In this document: one piece after another, positions 1-6,240 of the stretch
Position numbering within the stretch: position 1 is the stretch's first letter
Layout: each line of letters opens with the position of its first letter
Assembly (NCBI GenBank): GCA_903789505.1
Contig: CAIFEU010000001.1
Coordinates: 32,354 to 43,939 of the forward strand
DNA length: 11,586 nt
Reading direction: 5' to 3'
DNA from: an uncultured Coriobacteriales bacterium
GTDB lineage: Bacteria > Actinomycetota > Coriobacteriia > Coriobacteriales > UMGS124
Translations under genes and position numbers: made by a program
Notes under the pieces: model-generated
Databases searched by the model: none
Told to the model about the DNA's origin: nothing
The model's input: only the letters and a program-made list of their open reading frames with translations

Positions 1-69
1 CACACGCGGGCGTAACGCACCGCGCCGCCCGGGGCCGCAGGCGCGGCGTCCGGACGGCGCGGAGGGATT

Positions 70-85
70 CCGACGAGTGCGTCGG
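70..85 (-). terminator. Hairpin downstream of feoB, weak terminator candidate
   Basis: A perfect 6-bp stem with a 4-nt loop (CCGACG-AGTG-CGTCGG on the plus strand) lies 18 nt past the feoB stop codon. No T-run follows on the minus strand, so it is not a classical intrinsic terminator. It could still mark the 3' end of the feo transcript. The remaining bases 1-69 are GC-rich and hold no gene I can support. Confidence 0.3.
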
Positions 86-102
86 GCCCTATCCGAAAGC
101 CG

Positions 103-2787
103 CTAGGCTGCGACGGGGGCGGCGACGACGGAGCTGCCGCGATCCTCGTACTTGGGCATCGGACGGAACAGCTGGAACAGCATCGCCGCGAGCAGCACGA
201 AGGCGACCAGCGTCCAGAAGGTGAAGCCGGCACCCGTCGCGAGCAGGTAGAACTGGTTGATCATCAGGCTGACGCACCAGGCGAAGAGCGTCTCGTACGC
301 CATCGCGAACCAGAACCAGCGCGGGCTGTCCATCTGGCGACGGATCGTGCCGATGGCGGCGAAGCACGGCGTGCACAGCAGGTTGAACGCCCCGAAGGCC
401 AGCAGCGCGCCCACCGAGCCGTTGAGCATCTGCGAACCGAAGGCGCTCCACATGAGCGTGGAGTTCTCGCCCAGGTCGCCGAGGCTGAACAGGACCGCGA
501 AGGTAGAGACGACGTTCTCCTTGGCGATCAGACCGGTCAGCGTCATCGCGGTCGCCTGCCACTGGTACTCCAGGCCCGGGCCGCCGAAACCCTGCGGCGT
601 GAAGATGTAGCTCAGCGGCATGCAGATGATCGCGAGCAGCGAGTTGTTCATGCTGTCGACCATGCCGAACGAGCCGTCCTCGACGCCGAAGTTGGACAGC
701 AGCCACACCAGGATCGTCGCGCCGAAGATGATCGTGCCCGCCTTGATCAGGAACGACTTGATGCGCTCCCAGATGTGCAGGAAGTACGAGCGCACGGCGG
801 GCAGGTGGTACGCGGGCAGCTCCATGATGAACGGGCTCGTCTCACCCGCGAACCAGCGTGTCTTCTTGAGCATGATGCCGGAGATGATCACCGCGGCGAC
901 GCCCATGAAGTAGAACAGAGGCGAGATCCACCAGTAGGTGTTGGAACCCACCAGGGCGCCCATGAGCAGCGCGATGATTGGGAGCTTGGCGGAGCAGGGC
1001 ACCATCGTGGTCGTCATGACCGTCATGCGGCGCTCGGACTCGTTCTCGATCGTCTTGGTCGACATGACGCCGGGCACTCCGCAGCCGGAGCTGATCAGCA
1101 TCGGGATGAACGACTTGCCGGACAGCCCGAAGCGACGGAAGATGCGGTCCATGATGAACGCGACGCGCGCGAGGTACCCGCAGTCCTCGAGGAACACCAG
1201 GCAGACGAACAGGACGAACATCTGCGGCACGAAGCCCAGGATGGCGCCGACGCCGGCGACGATGCCGTCGAGCACGAGGCTGCGCACCCAGTTGCCGTCG
1301 ACCACGCCGATCGCCGTCAGACCGTCGCCGACGAGCGTCGGGATGCCTGGCACCCACCAGCCGTAGTCGGCGGGGTCGGGCTCAGGGTTGTCCAGTGCGG
1401 TCTGGAACTGGTCCGCGTCGACGGTGAGCATCAGCTGCTGGGAGCCGTCGGGGACGACGACCTGCGTCTCGACGCCGCCCTCGCCGTCGGTGGTGACCGT
1501 CGTGTCGAGCACCTCGCCCTCGGTGTCGACCGCGTTGCCGTCGGGGTCGGCATAGGCGACCTGGGCCACGACGCCCGCGTCGCGCGCGGCGTTCACGAAG
1601 TCGGTCACGACGTCGGAGTCGACGTCGCCGGCGTCTATCGCGTCCTGGACGCCCTCGGTGTCGACGCCCGCCTCCTCGGCGGCCTCGATGTAGCCCGAGA
1701 TCTGGTCGGAGAAGTCCTGGTAGCTCTCGTCAATGGCGCCCAGCTGCCCGTCCTCGACGACGACGTCCCCGCCCCAGCCGGACGCGGCCTGGGCGTCCTC
1801 GTACTCCGAGGTGCCGACGCCGAACATGTGCCAGCCGTCACCGAACAGGTTGTCGTTGGTCCAGTCGGTCGCCGCGGTGCCGACCGTCGTGACCGACAGC
1901 CAGTAGACGAACACCATGACGACGATGAAGATCGGCAGGCCGAGCCAGCGGTTGGTGACCACGCGGTCGATGCGCTCGGTGATCGAGACCTTCTTGGGAG
2001 CGGGGACGATGAAGTGCGGGATGAGCTCGGCGATCAGGTCGTAGCGCGCCATCGTGACGATCGACTCCGCATCGTCGTCGGCGTCGCGCTCGTAGTCGTG
2101 GCGAATCTCGTTGACCTGGCGCTTCTGGTCGGCGGACAGCCCGAGCCGCGCGACGATCGCCTCGTCGCCTTCGAACAGCTTGATGACATGCCAGCGCGCG
2201 GACGCCTGCGGAACCTTGTCGCCGGCGATGTCGGAGATGCGCGTGAGCGCCTTCTCGAGGCCGGCGTCGAACGTCACGACGGGCTTGGCGGCGGCGCGTC
2301 CCTTGGCGGCGGCGACTGCGGCCTTCATCAGGTCGTCGACCCCGCTCCCGTGCAGGGCCGAGAGCTCGACGACCTCGCAGCCCAGGTCGTGCGCAAGCTT
2401 CTCGGGCATGACCTTGTCGCCGTTCTTCTCGAGGAGGTCTGCCATGTTCAGGCCGACGACGACCGGCAGGCCCAGCTCGACGATCTGCGTCGTGAGGTAC
2501 AGGCTGCGCTCCAGGTTGGTGGAGTCGACCAGGTTGATCACGACGTCGGGGCGGTCGCGGACCAGGAAGTCGCGGCTCACGACCTCCTCGGGCGAATACG
2601 GCGACAGGGAGTAGATGCCCGGCAGGTCGGTGATGACGACGCTCTCGTCAGCCCGCCACGATGCCTGCTTCTTCTCGACGGTGACGCCGGGCCAGTTCCC
2701 GACGTAGCCGTTCTCGCCCGTCAGGCGGTTGAAAAGGGTCGTCTTGCCGCAGTTCGGGTTGCCGGCAAGTGCAATGTTGATTCCCAT
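103..2787 (-). CDS. feoB: Ferrous iron transport protein B (Fe(II) permease with G-protein domain)
   Basis: FeoB is an inner-membrane Fe(II) transporter with an N-terminal cytosolic GTPase domain. All G motifs are visible: G1 GNPNCGKT (residues 9-16), G2 Thr36 in GVTVE, G3 DLPG (54-57), G4 NMAD (114-117) and G5 around SALHGSG (143-149). The first membrane segment is at about 284-303. The conserved Gate core follows, with Cys569 in SSGCGVPG, Cys598 in VPCSAKLP, LIAKENVVS (753-761) and CTPC (805-808). The protein has 894 residues against about 770 in E. coli. The excess is an acidic stretch at about 305-475 between the first and second membrane segments, predicted to be extracellular. I see no C-terminal FeoC-like domain. 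The ATG at 2785-2787 is chosen because it begins the G1 strand (MGINIALAGNP) and a purine-rich AAAGGAAG lies 3 nt upstream. It is the last gene of feoA-feoA-feoB, 27 nt after feoA. No frameshift is seen. Confidence 0.97.
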   Translation of the reverse strand: MGINIALAGNPNCGKTTLFNRLTGENGYVGNWPGVTVEKKQASWRADESVVITDLPGIYSLSPYSPEEVVSRDFLVRDRPDVVINLVDSTNLERSLYLTTQIVELGLPVVVGLNMADLLEKNGDKVMPEKLAHDLGCEVVELSALHGSGVDDLMKAAVAAAKGRAAAKPVVTFDAGLEKALTRISDIAGDKVPQASARWHVIKLFEGDEAIVARLGLSADQKRQVNEIRHDYERDADDDAESIVTMARYDLIAELIPHFIVPAPKKVSITERIDRVVTNRWLGLPIFIVVMVFVYWLSVTTVGTAATDWTNDNLFGDGWHMFGVGTSEYEDAQAASGWGGDVVVEDGQLGAIDESYQDFSDQISGYIEAAEEAGVDTEGVQDAIDAGDVDSDVVTDFVNAARDAGVVAQVAYADPDGNAVDTEGEVLDTTVTTDGEGGVETQVVVPDGSQQLMLTVDADQFQTALDNPEPDPADYGWWVPGIPTLVGDGLTAIGVVDGNWVRSLVLDGIVAGVGAILGFVPQMFVLFVCLVFLEDCGYLARVAFIMDRIFRRFGLSGKSFIPMLISSGCGVPGVMSTKTIENESERRMTVMTTTMVPCSAKLPIIALLMGALVGSNTYWWISPLFYFMGVAAVIISGIMLKKTRWFAGETSPFIMELPAYHLPAVRSYFLHIWERIKSFLIKAGTIIFGATILVWLLSNFGVEDGSFGMVDSMNNSLLAIICMPLSYIFTPQGFGGPGLEYQWQATAMTLTGLIAKENVVSTFAVLFSLGDLGENSTLMWSAFGSQMLNGSVGALLAFGAFNLLCTPCFAAIGTIRRQMDSPRWFWFAMAYETLFAWCVSLMINQFYLLATGAGFTFWTLVAFVLLAAMLFQLFRPMPKYEDRGSSVVAAPVAA

Positions 2788-2814
2788 GTCCTTCCTTTCG
2801 AGGCCGCGTCGCGG

Positions 2815-3039
2815 CTAGTCCTCGACGATTACGTTCTCTGCCTCTGACTTGCGAATCGACAGCTCATAGCCGCGCACGGTCACCTGGATGGGGTCGCCCA
2901 GCGGGGCGACCTTATCGACGTGGACGCTCACGCCCTTGGTGATGCCCATGTCCATGATCCGGCGCTTGAGGGCCCCCTGCCCGCTCAGCTTCGTGACGGT
3001 GGCCGAGGACCCCACCGGTATGTCGCGCAACGTCTTCAA
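2815..3039 (-). CDS. feoA: FeoA-family ferrous iron transport accessory protein (proximal to feoB)
   Basis: This 74-residue protein covers one complete FeoA SH3-like domain. It has the typical order: an N-terminal strand (KTLRDIPVGSSATV), the helix LKRRIMDMGITKGVSV, and the C-terminal strands containing DPIQVTVRGYELSIRKSEAENV. FeoA proteins are small and cytosolic and are thought to bind or tune FeoB. The start is a TTG at 3037-3039, preceded by a strong AGGAAAGGAG (3048-3057) at 8-nt spacing; no in-frame ATG fits as well. It lies 27 nt before feoB and 103 nt after the other feoA, so it should share their transcript. The TTG start may lower its level relative to feoB. Confidence 0.93.
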   Translation of the reverse strand: MKTLRDIPVGSSATVTKLSGQGALKRRIMDMGITKGVSVHVDKVAPLGDPIQVTVRGYELSIRKSEAENVIVED

Positions 3040-3110
3040 CGCCTTGTCTCCTTTCCTGCTGCGATGGTTCGATCCGCCCGGTGCGCAGCGTCAGGCGCGC
3101 CCGCACCTCC

Positions 3111-3135
3111 CCCGCCGACGCGCCGCGACGGCGGG
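3111..3135 (-). other. Intra-operon hairpin between the two feoA genes
   Basis: CCCGCCG (3111-3117) pairs with CGGCGGG (3129-3135), and a further CGC/GCG pairing is possible inside after one mismatch. It begins 7 nt after the promoter-proximal feoA stop codon, in a 103-nt gap that holds no gene. There is no T-run, so partial termination, pausing or protection of the upstream mRNA segment from 3' decay are all possible. The role is inferred from position only. Confidence 0.4.
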
Positions 3136-3142
3136 CGGGCAC

Positions 3143-3370
3143 TCACGGCGTCACGCACACGTTGCGCGCCGTCTGAAGGTTCAGCCCGAAGCGGGCGCCC
3201 TTGACCTCGACGATGACCTGCCCCCGAACCTGCGTGATGACGTTGACCCGGGCGCCCGGGACAAAGCCGATCGATTCGAGGTGACGCTTCATCGCCTCGC
3301 CGCCCCTTGTCCTGCTCACGGTCACCGAGCTGTTGGTGAGGGCCAAGGAAAGCGGCATCTCTCCCGGCAT
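3143..3370 (-). CDS. feoA: FeoA-family protein (first gene of the feo operon)
   Basis: This 75-residue protein is a second single FeoA SH3-like domain. It has the N-terminal strand PLSLALTNSSVTVSRTRGG, the helix EAMKRHLESIGFVPGARVNV, and C-terminal strands with GQVIVEVKGARFGLNLQTARNV. It is clearly diverged from the downstream FeoA, with little identity outside the fold-defining Gly and hydrophobic positions. The ATG at 3368-3370 has GAGAGGAG ending 8 nt upstream; the in-frame Met5 is a poorer alternative, about 20 nt from that site. It is the promoter-proximal gene of feoA-feoA-feoB. Which FeoA copy contacts FeoB cannot be told from sequence. Confidence 0.92.
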   Translation of the reverse strand: MPGEMPLSLALTNSSVTVSRTRGGEAMKRHLESIGFVPGARVNVITQVRGQVIVEVKGARFGLNLQTARNVCVTP

Positions 3371-3408
3371 GGCTTACGCTCCTCTCTGCAAAATAAACTA
3401 CTCGAAAC

Positions 3409-3450
3409 TTTTTACAGATTGAGTTTAGCCATGTCTAACTTGTGAGTAAA
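3409..3450 (-). promoter_or_regulatory. Putative sigma70-type promoter of the feo operon
   Basis: Two overlapping readings exist on the minus strand. One has -35 TAGACA (3432-3437), a 17-nt spacer and -10 TAAAAA (3409-3414), giving a leader of about 30 nt. The other has -35 TTTACT (3445-3450), a 17-nt spacer and -10 TAAACT (3422-3427). The first has the better -35 match (5 of 6). In both, the palindrome at 3425-3438 lies within the core promoter. This is assigned by eye. Confidence 0.5.
3425..3438 (-). promoter_or_regulatory. DtxR/IdeR-like operator palindrome in the feo promoter
   Basis: TTAGACATGGCTAA (minus strand) is a 14-bp inverted repeat symmetric at 12 of 14 positions. The TTAG...CTAA arms are those of DtxR/IdeR/MntR-family metal-regulator sites. 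It overlaps the -35 or the spacer and -10 of the feo promoter, where a metal-bound repressor would block RNA polymerase. Which regulator binds is inference; no regulator gene is in this window. Confidence 0.45.
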
Positions 3451-3635
3451 GGCTCCCCTGCCTCAAGAAGATGAGGTCTGAATTCTCAGGCTTAACTATT
3501 TGTTATGTTATTAGAAAAACCATAGTGAATAATTTGCATATGTTCTTACCGAAATAGCACAGCTTGACTTGTGTTTACTCGGTTGAACTTCAAAGATGCA
3601 AACTATATGTAAACCAAGGCTAATCCCGTGCCACC

Positions 3636-3660
3636 CTCCCGCGCACCGCGTGGGCGGGAG
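3636..3660 (-). terminator. Second GC-rich hairpin downstream of the ABC1 kinase gene
   Basis: CTCCCGC (3636-3642) pairs with GCGGGAG (3654-3660) around an 11-nt loop. It lies beyond the stronger hairpin at 3676-3710 and just before the AT-rich feo promoter region. No clear T-run follows on the minus strand. It may act as a backup that insulates feo from read-through. Confidence 0.35.
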
Positions 3661-3675
3661 CTCGCCCCGGCGTGG

Positions 3676-3710
3676 GCCCCGCCGCCGGTCGGGTGGAGCG
3701 GCGGCGGGGC
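3676..3710 (-). terminator. Strong hairpin terminator candidate after the phasin-ABC1 operon
   Basis: A perfect 12-bp stem, GCCCCGCCGCCG (3676-3687) with CGGCGGCGGGGC (3699-3710), encloses an 11-nt loop and begins 41 nt past the ABC1 kinase stop codon. It has no T-tract, as is common in high-GC genomes. It is the best candidate for the 3' end of the phasin-ABC1 transcript. Confidence 0.55.
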
Positions 3711-3751
3711 AGACCGTCGGGGGCCGCGCGGGAGTAGCGTGACCCGCCCGT

Positions 3752-5452
3752 CTACTTCCGGGGGCGTCGGATGATTCCGACGATCACGTACACCGACAGG
3801 ACCGCCGCGCCGACGTATCCGAGGAAGCCCAGCACCGGAATGCCGAAGATGACCGGCTGGATGCCAGCGTAGTACACGACGCTCGAGCCGATGAACAGCC
3901 CGGCGATGATGATGCCGAGGGTGAGCCGGTTCACGATGTCGGAAAGCCTGTTCATGATGCCCGAGGAGCTGAGCATCTCCATGTTCATCTTGAACTGCCC
4001 GCGCGTGAGCATATGCGTGAACTCGGAGAGCTCACCGGACGCCTGCAGCAGGCTGTGCGCCGCCTGGCGCCCCTCCATCGCAAAGTCCGCGACCTCATCG
4101 CGCAGCACGCGATCCAGCGTCGTGCTGCGCTCAATGTGATCGCGGATGATCTGAATCATGTTCGTGTCGGGCATGAACTCGTCGAGCACGCCCTCCAGCG
4201 TCACCATCCCGCGCGCCATCATCGTAATCGTCGGGGGCATCTCCACGTGGTTCTTGCGCGCCAGCGAGATCAGGGAGAACAGCAGGGAGCCTAGGTCGAG
4301 GTCCTGCAGGGAGACGCTCCCGAACTGGGCGACGATCATGTCGAGCTCGGCGAGGAAGTCCGCGTGGTCGATTGCAGCGATGTCCTTGGACACGGCGAAG
4401 CGCAGCAGGGCGTCCTTGAGCTTGGTGCTCGACCCCTCCCCCACCGCCGTGATGATGTCCGACATGCAGGAACGGTTGTAGGCCGACAGCCTCCCGACCA
4501 TCCCCAGGTCGATGTACATGATCTTCCCGCCGGAGATGATGATGTTGCCAGGGTGGGGGTCGGCGTGGAAGAACCCGTCGTCAAGGACCTGGGTCGCGTA
4601 GTTGTCGACCAGCTTGACGCCGATCTCGTTGAGGTCATAGCCGGCGGCGCGCAGCCGCTCGGGGTCCGACAGCGGTATCCCGTCGACGAAGTCCATCACG
4701 ACGATGTGACCGGTGCACAGGCTCATGTACGGGCGCGGGCAGTCCAGGTAGACGCAACGCTCGTTACAGGCGTGGAACTCTCGCAGGTTGCGCGCCTCCG
4801 CGAGGAAGTCGACCTCCTCGCGAAACGACACCCACATCTCCTCTACGACGTCGTTGAAGTCGATGAACTGCTCGTTCTTGAAGATGCGCTGCGCGCGACG
4901 CGCCAGCGTGCGCAGGATGTCGATGTCCTGCGCCATCGTCTCCTGCACGCCCGGTCGCTGCACCTTGATCGCGACGTCGGTCCCGTCGAGCAGCGTGGCG
5001 CGGTGGACCTGGGCAAGCGAGGCGCTCCCCAGCGGGTGCGGGTCAATCGAGACGAACAGCTCGCCCAGGGGCCGGCCATACTCGTGCTCGAGCGTGTCGA
5101 TGACCAGCTCGAACGACATCGGCTCCACGTTTGATCGCAGCTCGGTCAGCTCGTCGCAGAAGCGCTGCGGCAGAATCTCCGAGCGCATCGAGAGAATCTG
5201 GCCCATCTTGACGAAGGTGGGACCGAGCTCCTCCAGCGTGGTGCGCAGCATGACGGGCGTAATCTCCCGGCTGAACAGCTTGTTGTGCCGGATGACCTTG
5301 AAGATCTCGTGCATGCGTCGCCGACGGGAGGAGCGCGTCAGGTTGTACTCGCGACGGAACTCCCCCACCGAGCCCGACGACAGGCGCCCCAGGATGTTGT
5401 TGTCGGAGCGGTCCGGGGAATCAGGGACCGGGTTCGCGTCGTCAATCGCCAT
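3752..5452 (-). CDS. ABC1/UbiB-family atypical protein kinase-like protein
   Basis: This 566-residue protein has the family hallmarks in order. They are the KxGQ motif in LGPTFVKMGQ (Lys82-Gln85), an A-rich-loop equivalent GSASLAQVH (142-150), the nucleotide-binding lysine in VAIKVQRPG (Lys163), the ExD motif EVD (213-215), the catalytic FFHADPHPGN (295-303) and the metal-binding DLG (315-317). The C-terminus carries two hydrophobic segments (about 510-530 and 533-561), so it is probably membrane-anchored by its tail with the kinase-like domain in the cytosol. UbiB/Coq8 relatives support ubiquinone synthesis through ATPase activity. A ubiquinone role is doubtful here, as no ubi or men genes are nearby and the suggested host group is anaerobic. 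The ATG at 5450-5452 lies 8 nt after the phasin-like stop codon and has no clear Shine-Dalgarno site, pointing to translational coupling. All core motifs are intact, so it is probably active; the substrate is unknown. Confidence 0.92.
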   Translation of the reverse strand: MAIDDANPVPDSPDRSDNNILGRLSSGSVGEFRREYNLTRSSRRRRMHEIFKVIRHNKLFSREITPVMLRTTLEELGPTFVKMGQILSMRSEILPQRFCDELTELRSNVEPMSFELVIDTLEHEYGRPLGELFVSIDPHPLGSASLAQVHRATLLDGTDVAIKVQRPGVQETMAQDIDILRTLARRAQRIFKNEQFIDFNDVVEEMWVSFREEVDFLAEARNLREFHACNERCVYLDCPRPYMSLCTGHIVVMDFVDGIPLSDPERLRAAGYDLNEIGVKLVDNYATQVLDDGFFHADPHPGNIIISGGKIMYIDLGMVGRLSAYNRSCMSDIITAVGEGSSTKLKDALLRFAVSKDIAAIDHADFLAELDMIVAQFGSVSLQDLDLGSLLFSLISLARKNHVEMPPTITMMARGMVTLEGVLDEFMPDTNMIQIIRDHIERSTTLDRVLRDEVADFAMEGRQAAHSLLQASGELSEFTHMLTRGQFKMNMEMLSSSGIMNRLSDIVNRLTLGIIIAGLFIGSSVVYYAGIQPVIFGIPVLGFLGYVGAAVLSVYVIVGIIRRPRK

Positions 5453-5460
5453 GCGGGCGG

Positions 5461-5919
5461 CTATTCGCTCTTCGCGGCGCCGCCGGCCTCGGTGGCGCTC
5501 CCGTCAGCCTGCTCCTGATCGGACGGGCGCTTGGCGTCGGCGGCGTCCAGCACGTCGACGTGGACGCCCTTGGCCTGGGAGTCGCGGGCGGCCTTCTCGG
5601 AGGCGCGCGCCGCCTGCTCGACCGAGATCTGGTCGGACAGCTTCCTGACGGACTCGACGAACTGCGCCCGCTCCTCGTCGCTCATGAGCTCCAGGCGCGT
5701 GCGCAGCAGGCTGTCGCGGGCGTCCTGCGTCGCGTCGGCGGCGCGACGCGTGAGCTCGTGGTTGAGGTCGCGGCCCTGGGACACCGCCGCCTCCCCGCGC
5801 TCCGCCATGCGGTCGATGATCTCGCCTGCCCTCTCCCCGGTGGTCGCGACCATGCCCACGCTCGCCAGGAACATCTTGCGGACGCCGTCGAACAGGGAAC
5901 CGTTGCTGCTAGCCATCAT
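5461..5919 (-). CDS. Phasin-like / polyhydroxyalkanoate-regulator-related small helical protein
   Basis: The 152-residue product has a short amphipathic or hydrophobic N-terminal helix (SLFDGVRKMFLASVGMVATTGERAG, about 8-32). A long charged helical stretch follows (about 33-115, with RLELMSDEERAQFVESVRKLSDQI), then a low-complexity acidic and Ala-rich tail (about 120-152). This pattern matches the small phasin-related proteins of Gram-positive bacteria, often named PHA synthesis regulators although many hosts make no PHA. No PHA synthase is in the window, so a granule role is not supported. Two adjacent ATGs are possible: AAGGAG ends 3 nt before the first (5917-5919) and 6 nt before the second (5914-5916), so the second may be used. 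It is the first gene of a two-gene unit with the ABC1 kinase. A partner or adaptor role for that kinase is inference. Confidence 0.72.
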   Translation of the reverse strand: MMASSNGSLFDGVRKMFLASVGMVATTGERAGEIIDRMAERGEAAVSQGRDLNHELTRRAADATQDARDSLLRTRLELMSDEERAQFVESVRKLSDQISVEQAARASEKAARDSQAKGVHVDVLDAADAKRPSDQEQADGSATEAGGAAKSE

Positions 5920-6114
5920 GCGCTCCTTATCGTCGAAGGGCCGCCCGCCACCGCACCCGCCGTGCGCCGCGCCGCCAGGCGGCCGCCCGCGTCGGCCCGC
6001 GCCGACGCCGTCACGTTCAGGATACCCGCTCGAGGCGCGGGCGGCGCCGCGCTTCCGGCAAGACGCGAAAATCCGCCCTGCCCCGACGCGGGGGGGGGCC
6101 GTCCCCGGCCAACC
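5920..6114. other. Intergenic region upstream of the phasin-ABC1 operon
   Basis: No gene is supported in this stretch. On the minus strand, a TATCCT (6019-6024) could be a -10 element, but I see no matching -35. Between it and the gene, GCGTCGGC (5989-5996) and GCCGACGC (6001-6008) form a perfect 8-bp stem with a CCGC loop, which would lie in the 5' leader if that -10 is used. Confidence 0.4.
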
Positions 6115-6181
6115 AAAAAAACCCCCCCCCCCCGGGGGGGGGGGGGGCGCCGGGGGGGGGGGGGGGGGGGGGGCCCCCCCC
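6115..6181 (-). terminator. Homopolymer G/C block with T7: aspS intrinsic terminator, sequence possibly corrupted
   Basis: On the plus strand this reads A7 (6115-6121), C12, G14, CGCC, G22, C8. On the minus strand, downstream of aspS, that is a C-run then a G-run able to fold into a very stable hairpin, directly followed by T7, the form of a Rho-independent terminator. It begins about 60 nt past the aspS stop codon. The perfect homopolymers are unlike anything else in the coding DNA. They suggest either collapsed or over-called sequence at a strong hairpin, or a real G/C-tract repeat. Confidence 0.6.
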
Positions 6182-6240
6182 TCGAGGAGTGACTCGGTCG
6201 GTGCGCCGGCAGCCCCTGCGGGGGCGCGGCGGCGCGGGCG

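Larger units (their letters stand above)
3371..3635. other. AT-rich intergenic region carrying the feo promoter
   Basis: By hand count, bases 3381-3600 are about 36% GC, against GC-rich coding DNA on both sides. The part nearest feoA holds the promoter and operator listed separately. Other visible elements are a 5-bp hairpin CCTCA-AGAAGA-TGAGG (3461-3476), an 11-bp palindrome TTGAACTTCAA (3583-3593), and TAAACCAAGGCTAA (3610-3623), which resembles a degenerate half of the same operator class. No credible gene is present; the longest short frame on the plus strand (3471-3557, 28 codons) lacks a good ribosome binding site. Confidence 0.7.

Noticed and set aside
775..2847. Long open frame (690 codons) on the plus strand opposite feoB
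   Set aside because: It is a shadow of the high-GC feoB gene: the product is a His/Asp/Arg/Val-rich string with no domain, while the opposite strand has complete FeoB motifs.
3471..3557. 28-codon open frame on the plus strand in the AT-rich island
   Set aside because: Only a weak AAGAAG abuts the start; its length is expected by chance and there is no homology I recognise.
3564..3611. Plus-strand promoter-like TTGACT and TTGAAC hexamers
   Set aside because: The -10 matches are poor and no plus-strand gene lies downstream; AT-rich DNA gives such hits by chance.
5916..6116. Small Ala/Arg/Pro-rich frames upstream of the phasin-like gene
   Set aside because: They run into or near the homopolymer block, lack ribosome binding sites and look like composition artefacts.
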